Shown here piece by piece: positions 49,301-58,345 of a stretch of DNA of 64,000 bases. The translations under genes were made by a program, and so were the position numbers. The notes beneath the pieces were generated by a model. It saw only the letters and a list, made by a program, of their open reading frames with translations, did not search any database and was not told where the DNA came from. Each line of letters begins with the position of its first letter. Position 1 is the first letter of the stretch. The DNA comes from Macrothele yani (lineage: Eukaryota > Arthropoda > Arachnida > Araneae > Macrothelidae): the NCBI GenBank assembly GCA_039090855.1, contig CM077034.1:227318701-227382700 (forward strand), written 5' to 3'.

Positions 49301-49610
49301 CAGCTGTCAGAGCTGTTTTCGGCATGAGAAGGACAAGTAATAACGATTTAAGCGATTTTCAACGCCGTGTCATAGTTGGCGCTCGTGAGATGGGCCATAG
49401 TATTTCGGAGGTGCAAATATCATAGCAACGTCACCTATGCGCGTACTCGGTTGCTTCCCGCCAGTGCGTATATAAAGCGATAGACATCCTTGCCAGCTGT
49501 CAGAGCTGTTTTCGGCATGAGAATGACAAGTAATAACGATTTAAGCGATTTTCAACGCGGTGTCATAGTTGGCGATCGTGAGATGGGCCATAGTATTTCG
49601 GAGGTAGAAA
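46340..49610 (+). repeat. 192-bp tandem array, 17 units, of a Tc1 promoter and transposase start
   Basis: Each unit holds CATAGCAACGTCACCTATGC, then CCAGTGCGTATATAAAGCG, a TATA-box-like word, then CAGCTGTCAGAGCTGTTT, then ATGAGAATGACAAG. The ATG opens MRMTSNNDLSDFQRGVIVGA, the Tc1 N-terminus. All but the last unit break off after SEV and return to the upstream sequence. The last unit (from about 49490) continues into the transposase. Starts near 46607, 46799, 47183, 47952, 48336 and 49490 fit multiples of 192. Confidence 0.95.
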
Positions 49611-49916
49611 CGAAGTTCGGATTTCCACGGACGACCATTGCAAGGGTGTACCGCGACTACAAGAATTCCGGCAAAACCTCCAACCTACGATACCAGTGTG
49701 GCCGTAAGAAGACATTGGGTGAACATGACCATCGTCGGCTGTCAAGAATCGTTTCACGCGACACTCTCGCAGGTAGCATCGGAATTCAATGCTGGAGCCT
49801 CAACAAGCATCACGACGATTATGGGCAAAACACGTAACAATATTAACAAAGAAAGGTGACTTGATCACGCTAGTTACGTTAACTAAAACTTTTACAAAAG
49901 TTCGTAAGTTGGAAGC

Positions 49917-49943
49917 TTTCGACCTTATCTTAGGTCTTCATCA
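49917..49943 (-). ncRNA. Hammerhead-like core in the left arm of E2
   Basis: Minus strand TGATGA, one unpaired A, stem II GACC/GGTC, then GAAA. The base before TGATGA is G where the hammerhead core has C. TTGG before and CCAA after could form part of stem I. Confidence 0.45.
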
Positions 49944-50136
49944 CGCCAATGGAGGACTAAGATTGTTGCCAGATTCTACATTTGAATTTTTCCTATTTTT
50001 GTTGCCAAAACTTAGAATTGATCTCCAGATTAACGGAATGTAGAGAGGAGATTCGGAGATCAATTCTAAGTTTTGGCAACAAAAATAGGAAAATTCAAAT
50101 GTAGAATCTGGCAACAATCTTAGTCCTCCATTGGCG

Positions 50137-50163
50137 TGATGAAGACCTAAGATAAGGTCGAAA
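50137..50163 (+). ncRNA. Hammerhead-like core in the right arm of E2
   Basis: This is the mirror copy of the core at 49917-49943: TGATGA, A, GACC/GGTC stem, GAAA, then GCTTCCAA. The same C-to-G change is present. Confidence 0.45.
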
Positions 50164-51042
50164 GCTTCCAACTTACGAACTTTTTGTAAAAGTTTTAGTT
50201 AACGTAACTAGCGTGATCAAGTCACCTTTCTTTGTCAACAAGCATCAGCGTCCGGACTGTGCAACGTACCTTGCACGATATGGGCTTTGAGAGCCGACGC
50301 CCAACTTAAGTCCCCTTGATGGGTGCACGACCCAGATCTATGTGCCTCGCTTGGGCACAGCAACACCGCCACTGGACACTTGATGACTGGAAACAAGTAG
50401 CCTGCTCTGACGAATCGCATTTCCAACTGTATCGGGCAGATGGAAGGATTCGTGTGTAGCGCGGGACCCATGAAGATATGGATCCCGCCTGTCAACAGGG
50501 AACTGTACTGACTGGTGGGGGTCCGTAATGGTATGGGGTGTGTTTAGCTGGACTTCACTGGGACCCCTGATATGTCTACAAATGTCTGTAACCGGCCAAC
50601 GCTGTGTGCGCATCCTTTTTTGACGAGGTACACCAGTTCATGTGCTGCATTCATGCTGATGGGTTGGGCCTGTTCCAATAGGACAATGCACCTCCACACA
50701 ATTGTCGGGACGCCACATTATGGTTAGAGGAGCATTCATCTCAGTTTAGGTGTTGCCATTCCTACCCAAGTCCCCAGATCTGAACGTGATAGAACACATT
50801 TGGGATGCCATGCAACGCGCTATCGAACACAGGAATGCGAGACCTCGGAATACACCCGAATTGTGGAATGCTATGCAGGAAGTATGGTGTGCATTGCCTA
50901 CAGCATATTTCCAGAAGCTCATTGCAGAAGACTTCGTGCTACGTGAGTAAAAGCATAAACATTACGACCGTCCGCACACGATACAAAAGGTGAATTTAAT
51001 GACACACTTAAACTAAGGTGACATAGTTAAAAATATTAAAAT

Positions 51043-51089
51043 GCGCGAGACCTTTCGGGTCCTGCCTGCAGGTCCCCACCATCAGACGC
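51043..51089 (-). ncRNA. Hammerhead motif in the left arm of E3, core mutated
   Basis: Read on the minus strand: GCGT, CTGATGG, a GGGACC...GGACCC stem, GAAA, G-GT-C, T, C, GCGC. It is the mirror partner of the motif at 52914. The core reads CTGATGG rather than CTGATGA, which should impair catalysis. Confidence 0.6.
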
Positions 51090-51642
51090 GATAAAAGAAC
51101 CACACACTATGGAAGAGGCAACATATATAAAGAATTACACAGTTAAACAAATGATGTAATAGTGAATGGTCGAATGAAAAGTATTTACAATGATGCGTAA
51201 ATGACGTGTCCGTGGATGATCTAATGAACCACATGTGCCTTGTCATCACAAGAAGGGGGGATGAGAGAATTGGGAAGGGGAATTCAGAGAGGTTGAGATT
51301 GTCTGGATGGGGCCGAGATGAGGTGTTTCAGGGTCGAGGAATATTTCTGGGTAGTTCATCATTACAGCAAGACGTAGACAAATTTTCCGATACTTGCTGT
51401 AATGATGAACTACCCAGAAATATTCCTCGACCCTGGAAACACCTCATCTCGGCCCCATCCATACAATGTCAACCTCTCTGAATTCCCTTCCCAATTCTCT
51501 CATCCCCCCCTTTCTTCTGATGACAAGGCACATGTGGTTCATTAGACCATCCACGGACACGTCATTTACGCATCATTGTAAATACTTTTCATTCGACCAT
51601 TCACTATTACGTCATTTGTTTAACTGTGTAATTCTTTATATA

Positions 51643-52875
51643 CACTGTGCGGCAAAGAATTTTTAAGACTGGGTCTGTAAAATGAAATAGAAACAAGAAA
51701 TTATAATTTGTTTTGGTTTGTTATTCAAAATAAGTCCCTCCGGCTTCAATACACTTGTTACAGCGATTTAATAATGATTCCAATGCCTGTTCCAGTTCAC
51801 TTTGCGGAATTGCCTCCAAAGCACGCGTCGAAGCTGTTTGTATGGTCGAAATATCATCAAAATAACGCCCTTTTAACGTCATTTTAAGTTTTGGGAATAA
51901 AGAAAAGTCGCAGGGTGCTAAATCAGGCGAATACGGTGGAGGATTCAACACACAGACGTTATTTTTCGCCAAAAATCTACGAACAAGAAGTGAGGTGTGA
52001 CTGGGTGCATTATCGTGCAACAAACACCAACTGTTTTCATCCCGATATTCTGGATGAATGCGAAGAATTCTGCCCGTCAAATGCCTGAAAACATTTAAAT
52101 GAAACTCACCAGTAATTGTTTGTCCACTTGGAACAAATTCTTTGTGGATAATACCCTTACTATCGAAGAATGTGATGAGCATTGTTTCGATTTTCGATGG
52201 AACTTTTCTTGTTTTTTTGGCTTGTGGCGAGTTTTTTGACTTCCATTCCGCACTTTGTCGCTTTGTTTTAGGATCATATTGAAAACACCATGTTTCATCA
52301 CCTGTAACGATCGATTTTAAGAAGTTTGGATCATTTTCAGCGGCTGAAATGATGTCTCTGCAATGCGCACTTCTCCTTGATTTTTGTTCATTGGTTAATG
52401 TGTGAGGAACAAATTTAGCACAGACTTTGGTTTTGCCCAAATCTTCATGCAGGATGGTTCGAATCGTTTCTTTGTTGATGTTTAAAGACTCTTCCATCAC
52501 TCTTAGTGACGCACATCGATTGTTTGCCCCGAAATCACGCACTTTTTCAATAATCTCAGGTGTCCCAGATGAACTTGGTCTTCCGGTATGCTTATCATCT
52601 TCTAGCGTATCTCTTCCGTCCAAAAAACGTTTGTTCCACAGGAAAACATTTGATCTACTTAAAAAAAAATTGTTCCATCTTAATAATTCAACATGAAAAA
52701 AATTTTACTTCTCTAATGAACGGCTGTTTCGTTTGAGTTACTTTAACAACTGCGCAGTACTTTTGGCAGAAAGCAAGCAGATGGTCACGGTTTATAACGC
52801 ATTCGCGATTACACTGGTGGTGCCACCGTAGGCTGAAATCTAGCGCCAGTCTTAAAAATTCTTTGACGCACTGTG
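51643..52875 (-). mobile_element. mariner-family transposon, 1233 bp, ends intact
   Basis: Inverted ends CACTGTGCGGCAAAGAATTT (left) and CACAGTGCGTCAAAGAATTT (right, inverted) are flanked by TA at 51641-51642 and 52876-52877. It split the right arm of E3. Confidence 0.94.
51721..52678 (-). pseudogene. mariner transposase, catalytic domain intact, N-terminus deleted
   Basis: A 300-codon open frame (52623-51721) starts inside the protein at LDGRDTLEDDKHTGRP. It keeps ASLRVMEESLNINKETI, VTGDETWCFQYDP (first Asp), LLHDNAPSHTS (second) and YSPDLAPCDFSLF (third, 34 residues on), ending EAGGTYFE. Upstream, an ATG at 52678 reads MEQFFFK and then meets a stop. The first HTH (about 60 residues) is missing and a frameshift lies near 52640. 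The catalytic half is the best-preserved transposase in the window. Confidence 0.9.
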
Positions 52876-52913
52876 TATGTTGCCTCTTCCATGGTGTGTG
52901 TGGTTCTTTTATC

Positions 52914-52960
52914 GCGTCTGATGAAGGGTACCTGCAGGCAAGACCCGAAAGGTCTCACGC
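52914..52960 (+). ncRNA. Hammerhead ribozyme motif, type I, minimal stem III
   Basis: The parts occur in order: stem I strand GCGT (52914-52917); core CTGATGA (52918-52924); one unpaired A; stem II GGGT/ACCC (52926-52929 with 52943-52946); GAAA (52947-52950); a 2-bp stem III (A-U, G-C) around loop GT; cleavage base C at 52956; and stem I return strand ACGC (52957-52960). All conserved core positions are present. A very short stem III is known for hammerheads of Penelope-like elements, which may work as dimers. Cleavage would fall after 52956. Confidence 0.78.
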
Positions 52961-52980
52961 ATTTTAATATTTTTAACTAT

Positions 52981-54051
52981 CAGGGTTCCTACTCAAAAGT
53001 AATAAAAAAATTTCCTGACTTTTCCAGGTTCTCCAGGTGGTTCTTAAAGTTTTCCAGAGTGGCATGTTGCAAAGAATTGTTACATTTCATTCCATTACAT
53101 TCATTTTTCTCACCAAAGCACACACTTGTAAATTCTTAACATAATTTGTCTTTATAAAAGTACCTGCTTTTCATTAATAACCACTAACTGTGCACATTAT
53201 TTTCTGTACCAAAGTTTCGTGAACTTTTGTGAATACTACCCACACGGAATTTGTAAATACATTCCCATAGAAACAGGTCACATGTAAGAAAAAATCTGTC
53301 AGTTGAATAGTTTCAGTTTTTCTATAATACAATGCAGCTAAGCTTAATGATGGAATGGCTCTGTTCAAAGAAAGAGAACCAACAGACAAAGGACTTTGAT
53401 CCATCATTTGGTTGGTTCTCTTGTGAAGTGTTTCTTCAAGCAGGAGCCATTGTGCCTAATTGTTCCATGTTATAACTGTGAATACTACCCACACGGAATT
53501 TGTAAATACATTCTCATAGAAACAGGTCACATGTAAGAAAAAAATCTGTCAGTTGAATAGTTTCAGTTTTTCTATAACACAATGCAGCTAAGCTTAATGA
53601 TGGAATGGCTCTGTTCAAAGAAACATTGTTTCAAGAGAACCAACAGACAAAGGACTTTGATCCATCATTTGGTTGGTTCTCTTGTGAAGTGTTTCTTCAA
53701 GCAGGAGCCATTGTGCCTAATTGTTCCATGTTACAACAACTGCCTGCAGAAATTGAACAAAAGCTTAATAACTGGCAATTTTAAAAATTCAATATTGCAT
53801 CTTTTTAGAGAATAAAGGAAATACTTAATATAACTGAAAGTAAGATCTACCAAATTCTAGGCAGGCAGTAATTGCAAGCAAAAGTTTGAAATCTTGAAAA
53901 AATAATTTTTTTTTTTTTTTTGCAAAATAAAGTATCCATTGATTTTTACAAAAAAAAAAAAAATGGTAACTTTCCCTGATTTTTGGAACCATTTTCAAAT
54001 TCTCTGAGAATTCCAGGCTTCCCCTGTTTTCCAGGTTGAGTGGGAACCCTG
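52981..54051. mobile_element. Non-autonomous hAT-like element, 1071 bp
   Basis: The ends CAGGGTTCCTACTCA and TGAGTGGGAACCCTG are inverted. ACTAT flanks both sides (52976-52980, 54052-54056). Near each end are clusters of CCAGG and TTTCC words. Inside, about 245 bp is directly duplicated (53230-53475 and 53477-53725, starting GTGAATACTACCCACACGG). No transposase is recognised. Confidence 0.7.
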
Positions 54052-54245
54052 ACTATGTCATCTTAGTTTAAGTGTGTCATTAAATCCACCTTTTGTATCG
54101 TGTGCAGACGGTCGCAATGTTCATGCTTTTCCAGAAGCTAGTGGAGTCCGTGCCCCGTCGTATTTCTGCAGTCCTGCGCTCCAGTGGGGGACCTGCCGAG
54201 TATTAGACTGGTGTGCAAGTTTTTCTGGCACACCAGTGAACACAT

Positions 54246-54312
54246 GCATGGTCGTATCAGAATATGACACACATGCATGGTCGTATCAGAATATGGTCGT
54301 ATCAGAATACTG
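54246..54312. repeat. Short tandem repeat after the Tc1 end
   Basis: CATGCATGGTCGTATCAGAA occurs twice (about 54246 and 54273), followed by a shortened third copy (TGGTCGTATCAGAATA). It lies immediately outside the right end of the large Tc1. Confidence 0.8.
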
Positions 54313-54456
54313 ACCACCCCAAGAAATCACAGTGTGCCCTCCCATGCGCATCACAAAGCACACATGGGAAGGTGGACCACACGGAAATATGAGCAACCGG
54401 CAGGACAGATGACTCATAGTGCATAACATGAGCACAATGGGCAGAGGTAGTGATAT

Positions 54457-54575
54457 TTGACAGACGTTCAAAAAGGGAATGATCATCAGCTACCATGCCA
54501 AGAACGGAAGCATCTCAGAAACAGCACACTTCGCGGGCTGTTCACGAGGTGCTGTAGTAAGGGTGTACTGAAATA
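54457..54575 (+). pseudogene. Tc1-like transposase, N-terminal HTH fragment
   Basis: The frame reads LTDVQKGMIISYHAKNGSIS then ETAHFAGCSRGAVVRVY, a Tc1-type first helix-turn-helix. It stops where the Penelope-like element begins. The next part of a similar protein resumes at about 58030, so the two probably were one element. Confidence 0.65.
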
Positions 54576-54700
54576 GGAAATATTTTCGCATGGAATGGTA
54601 TATGTACAAAATATGCTGTCTATACATGCGATAAAAGCAAACCACGTCTTCAATAAGCAAATTAAAATCAATTTATTTACAAATTAAAAGCGGGTTTAAA

Positions 54701-54750
54701 AAGCAGACTAGCGCTTTCGGGGATCTCCCGTCCCCATCTACTGGTCAATG
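54701..54750 (-). ncRNA. Degenerate hammerhead-like motif in the Penelope-like 3' region
   Basis: Minus strand reads TAGATGG where CTGATGA is expected, then a GGGGA/TCCCC stem, GAAA, a 2-bp stem around CG, and GTC. The layout is that of the E3 motif, but three core bases differ. It is probably inactive. Confidence 0.35.
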
Positions 54751-54784
54751 CGCCACGGGATCCGACAGACTCAACCCTTATATA

Positions 54785-56316
54785 CACTGCCGGACAATTG
54801 CTAAGGACGGATGACAATAGCAACCATAAAATGGAAGGCAGGAAAATGTGGAAATTAGCATAAGTGCGGGATACAGTAAGACGTGTTGTGCGTATGCAAA
54901 TTTTGGATTGCCGAACTTGTTCGTGACGTCATAGCGCTGATAAGAGATATAAAGGATTTGACGCGTATTGACGGTTGTTGTTCAAACGCAAAGTTGAAAG
55001 GGAAAGAATCAATTGACGAACTTGCAATTTTCAGTATGTCTTAACGACATCACCTAGATGATTTTACGCGTGGCCGTATTATTGGCAAGATTGAAGAAGG
55101 GCGAAAAATAACAGATGTTGCCAGGGAGTTCGACGTCAGCCACAGTGTTGTTTCAAGGCTTTGGAAATCATTTCAAACAAATGGAGAGTGTAGCAAACAT
55201 CACGGGGGAGGTCGTGTTCGCAGTACGACACCTGCAGAAGATCGGTACATAGTGCTATCAACAAAAAGACACCGGCGCAGCACAGCTAGTGAGGTAACAA
55301 ATCAGTTTATGGCTGCTACTGGCAAGCGGATCTCCCCGAAAAACTGTCGCCAGACGTTTGCATGAAGGAGGACTATACGCCCGCCGTCCTGTTGTGTGCA
55401 TCCCATTGTCCAGACGTCACCGTACCGCCCGTTTGCAATGGTGCCATCAACATCGCAATTGGACTCATAACGACTGGCCTGCTGTCCTCTTCTCAGATGA
55501 GAGTAGATACAGTCTATCGTCTGATTGTCGACGACAACTGATCTGCCGTGATAGTGGTACTGCATATTGTCCAGCAAACATACAGGAAAGGGACCGATAT
55601 CCGACATGTAGTGTCATGGTATGGGCTGGCATCATGATCAATGGCCGTACGTCCCTCTATGTGCTTCCAACTGGGACTATGACTGGCCAACGATACATTA
55701 ATGATGTTCTGCTACCTCATGTTCGCATGTTCCATGGTGCTGTCGGTGATAGATTCATTTTCATGGACGACAACGCAACATGTCATCGAAGAGTCGCTGT
55801 CCAGGAGTGTCTTGAGAGCGAGGATATTCAACGCCTCGTATGGCCAGCACGTTCTCCAGATCTGAATCCCATTGAAAATGTGTGGGATTCTTTGGAGAGG
55901 AGTCTTGCTGGTCGCCAATGCCCTCCAATAAACAAGGACACCCTCATCCGTGCACTGACAGAGGAATGGGATAAATTACCCCAACAGCTGCTTGATAATG
56001 TTGTGCAAAGCATGACACGACGTGTGGAATCTTGCATCGCCCTCCATGGTAGCCATATCCCGTATTGATATCTTACGCCGGAACGCCTGCGGACGGTAAT
56101 TGCATTTTTTCACGTTTACGTATTCTGCACAAAATGGCCTGTTTGTCCCTTGAACACGTTCCAAAGCCTTCTGGATTTCAGAGCACAATAAATTGTCTTT
56201 CTTGTAATGTCCTGGCATTCTGACATTATTTTATTTCACTTGGCATCCAACCACGCTTACTTTTTTATGCGCTATATAGCCGTTTATGATTCGTCCTTAG
56301 CAATTGTCCAGCAGTG
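54785..56316 (+). mobile_element. Tc1-like transposon, copy 1 (1532 bp)
   Basis: Inverted ends CACTGCCGGACAATTGCTAA are present at 54785 and, with one change, inverted at 56316. TA flanks both. A near-identical copy lies at 60947-62477. Confidence 0.95.
55036..56068 (+). pseudogene. Tc1-like transposase, copy 1, one stop and one frameshift
   Basis: ATG at 55036 is followed by TAA at codon 3; copy 2 has TCC there. The HTH region reads DFTRGRIIGKIEEGRKITDV and SHSVVSRLWKSFQTNGE. An extra C near 55334 shifts the frame. From there the frame is open to TGA at 56068. It carries VLFSDESRYSLSSDCRRQL (first Asp), FIFMDDNATCHRRVAV (second) and SPDLNPIENVWDSLERSL (third, Glu 34 residues on). The C-terminus is VVQSMTRRVESCIALHG. 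Two point-scale lesions separate it from an intact gene, so it is a young insertion. Confidence 0.95.
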
Positions 56317-56607
56317 TACTTGATAACACGACCCATCATGCACCACGTCACCCGACAGACCATGATGTCACAGTATAAGCACAAATTATAAAATTTCAAT
56401 TCCAAAATCAATATAACATAAATATAAGAATACAAAATATTTACAAAAATGTACTATTCCGATGTTTTAAAAATTCCTCATGTGTCAAAGTCTCTTGTGG
56501 AGCAACCATCTTTCGCCAAGGTCTTGGTACAAATGTGGGGAGATCTAAATTACAACAGTTGTCTCCGTATGCAATAATATATAAACTTTCTGAAAAGAAA
56601 ACAGTCT
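56317..56607 (-). other. End of the Penelope-like frame and its 3' sequence
   Basis: The last 50 or so codons of the Penelope-like protein (56594-56441) are followed by AT-rich 3' sequence up to the Tc1. Nothing else is seen. Confidence 0.6.
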
Positions 56608-58018
56608 ATTATTAACTATATGTCGACAAAATAGTTTCCATATCATCTACTGTTTCGCAAGTTACTAGAAATTCGAGCACGGGAAAAACGTCCATATAAT
56701 AAAAAAATTTTATTGCAACTTTTCACTAATATTCCTTTTTTGATGTTCCTTATAATAGTTTAGAATTTTATTACGAAGATTACAAATTTATATGAAAAAA
56801 TGTTTTTATATGTGCAGTCGAATGCATCATAAGTTGTCAAAGTCCTCAAATATGTAGAGACAATATGTATTAAATGATTAATATTATTCCAGTTTTTTAA
56901 CTCTACGTATTTGAGGACTTTGACAACTTATGATGTATTCGACTGCACATATAAAAACATTTTTTCATATAAATTTGTAATCTTCATAATAAAATTCTAA
57001 ACCATTATAAGGAACATCAAAAAAGGAATATTAGTGACAAGTTGAAATAAAAAATTTTATTATATGGACGTTTTTCCCGTGCTCGAATTTCTAGTAACGT
57101 GCAAAACAGTAGATGATATGGAAACTATTTTGTTGACATATAGTTAATAATTTCTGAAACAACGTAATGTTTTTCGACAAATGTTGAATTAATATAAGAA
57201 AACAGTCTTTTTGTTGACATTGGAGTTCAAGATTTTAACATTCTCCCAAACAGGGGTGTAACCACCCTGTTTAACAGCAATAGTAAAGGCAGTATTAATA
57301 GTTTCTGTCCAGAGGGTGTACTTGTGTTCACCCAACCGGGTATTCAGAGTCCTAATTGTAGAACCTATATAAAATTTGTCAATAACAGCCGAATCCTCAT
57401 GGGCGAGCGGAATGCAGTATACACCATATTTCATGAGTTTGGGTACTTTATCTCTGTCATTTCTCAGTAAAGTAAATACATTTTTAGTGCAAACTCCAAA
57501 TGTCAAATTATGCCTATGGCATATCTTCTTGAGGGTGTTAACTGTTGGAGGGAGATAATCCACCTTTCCAACGTATCTAGTGATTTTATTGTCCGTGGAC
57601 AAGGTCGTGAATCTCAACCTGGTGAACCTTCTCAATAGACCGGGAAAGTAGTGCTCTGGGTGGCCGAAGATCCGTGCCAAAGTTGAGGCCTTAGAGAGTT
57701 TGTCCCGTCTTGCTTTGTTGGAAGAAGAGTGTGTGAATGCGCGTTTGATTAGAAATCGAAGTGATGATGCTTTTTGCTCGGGGGGGGGGGGGTGAGAAGA
57801 GTTAAACGGTATGATACATGGTACGAACGCAGGTTTTTGGTACACGGAGTATTTAATCTGGTGAGTGTTGAGGTCCCTCGATAACAGAAAATCAAGAAAA
57901 GGTAGCTTAAACCCACCCACCCCCCCTTCCTGCTCAAGTTCTTTCGAAAATTTTAGTGTGGGAAAAAGTGAAGATAAGCGGTCAATGAAAACATCTAGTT
58001 GGGGAAGTGAGTAGGGCC
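56441..58018 (-). pseudogene. Penelope-like reverse transcriptase C-terminus and GIY-YIG endonuclease, split by E4
   Basis: From about 58018 the frame reads YSLPQLDVFIDRLSSLF, KFSKELEQEGG, LPFLDFLLSRDLNTHQIKYS and VYQKPAFVPCIIPFNSSHPP, the end of a Penelope-type reverse transcriptase. Next come LRFTTLSTDNKITRYVGK and a GIY-YIG nuclease: YGVYCIPLAHEDSAV, FYIGSTIRTLNTRLGEHKYT. E4 interrupts the frame after KKTVF (57195). The frame resumes at 56594 with SESLYIIAYGDNCCNLD and ends at TAA 56443-56441. The catalytic part of the reverse transcriptase lies beyond the 5' truncation. Removing E4 and one target copy restores continuity, which confirms the insertion. Confidence 0.85.
56608..57195. mobile_element. 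Inverted-repeat element E4 with one-sided tail
   Basis: A 13-bp target duplication AAGAAAACAGTCT lies at 56595-56607 and 57196-57208 and splits the Penelope-like frame. Arms of about 250 bp (56608-56860, 56897-57151) are close mirror images. A 44-nt tail (57152-57195) occurs only on the right. No hammerhead core was found. Confidence 0.87.
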
Positions 58019-58029
58019 GAGAATGAAGC

Positions 58030-58345
58030 GCTGGAACGCCGAGCGCCTCCCAACATCATAACCCCAGAAGAGAACGCTGCCTCTGTCGATGGGTAGAGGT
58101 CAATCGACGCACAACAGTGCAGCAATTGAGCACGCAAATCAATGCTGGGGCACCAAGGCATGTGTCCCCAATAACAGTAGGGCGAACTTTGTTACGAATG
58201 GGTCTACGGAGTCGACACTGCGTCAAAGCGCCCATGCCAACAGCAAAGATGCTTGCAGTTCGCATGAGACTACCGTCATTGGACAGTGAAAAAAAGGACT
58301 GCCTTCTCCGACGAATCGAGGTTTCTACTCTACAGAAGTGATTGC
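58030..58345 (+). pseudogene. Tc1-like transposase fragment, second HTH to first catalytic motif
   Basis: One frame reads QQLSTQINAGAPRHVSPITV, GRTLLRMGLRSRHC, and another reads on to FSDESRFLLYRSDC, the first catalytic Asp region. It ends where the 166-bp array begins. It probably continues the fragment at 54457-54575, with the Penelope-like element inserted between. Confidence 0.75.

Larger units (their letters stand above)
49813..50234. mobile_element. Inverted-repeat element E2 with one-sided tail
   Basis: A 13-bp target duplication TCAACAAGCATCA lies at 49800-49812 and 50235-50247 and interrupts the Tc1 transposase. A 35-nt tail (49813-49847) occurs only on the left. Two nearly perfect arms of about 175 bp follow (49848-50027 and 50058-50234) around a 30-bp centre. 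Each arm carries a hammerhead-like core. Confidence 0.85.
50920..54127. mobile_element. Inverted-repeat element E3 with hammerhead ribozyme, one-sided tail and nested insertions
   Basis: A 12-bp target duplication TTTCCAGAAGCT lies at 50908-50919 and 54128-54139, inside the Tc1 C-terminal codons. A 29-nt tail occurs only on the left (50920-50948). The left arm runs to about 51375. The right arm runs from about 51393 to 54127 but is interrupted by a mariner (51643-52875) and a hAT-like element (52981-54051). The arms match closely for more than 400 bp. Confidence 0.85.
49517..54209 (+). pseudogene. Tc1-like transposase (DD34E family), split by two insertions
   Basis: The N-terminal HTH reads MGHSISEVETKFGFPRTTIA and RVYRDYKNSGKT, then the second DNA-binding domain up to NAGASTSI at 49812. 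After E2 the frame resumes: ACSDESHFQLYRADGRIRV (first Asp, about 50405), DNAPPHNCRDATLW (second Asp) and SPDLNVIEHIWDAMQRAIEH (third, Glu). After E3, FQKLVESVPRRISAVLRSSG and GPAEY complete the usual C-terminus at about 54209. Several stops lie between 50300 and 50760. The protein would cut and rejoin DNA at TA sites. Confidence 0.88.
46301..54238 (+). mobile_element. Tc1-like element expanded to about 8 kb by internal arrays and insertions
   Basis: The left end has GTGCCAGAAAAACTGG at about 46309. The right end (54210-54238) read inward has GTGCCAGAAAAACTTG. Inside, in order: a 17-unit array of the 5' region, the transposase N-terminus (to 49812), insertion E2 (49813-50234), the rest of the transposase (to 50919), insertion E3 (50920-54127), and the C-terminal codons from about 54140. 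Removing arrays and insertions leaves a Tc1 of ordinary size. Confidence 0.8.
54580..58025 (-). mobile_element. Penelope-like retroelement, 5'-truncated, with later insertions
   Basis: Minus-strand coding for the end of a reverse transcriptase and a GIY-YIG endonuclease runs from about 58020. It is followed by a 3' region reaching about 54580. A Tc1 (54785-56316) and inverted-repeat element E4 (56608-57195) inserted later. The 3' region holds a decayed hammerhead-like sequence at 54701-54750. Penelope-like elements prime reverse transcription at nicks made by their GIY-YIG nuclease. Confidence 0.8.

Noticed and set aside
56608..57195. Hammerhead ribozyme in E4
   Set aside because: TAGATGA and GAAA words occur, but not in the order or with the stem II needed.
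57776..57795. G run and nearby C run as a G-quadruplex or frameshift site in the Penelope-like gene
   Set aside because: The runs are simple homopolymers in a decayed element and may vary by sequencing error.
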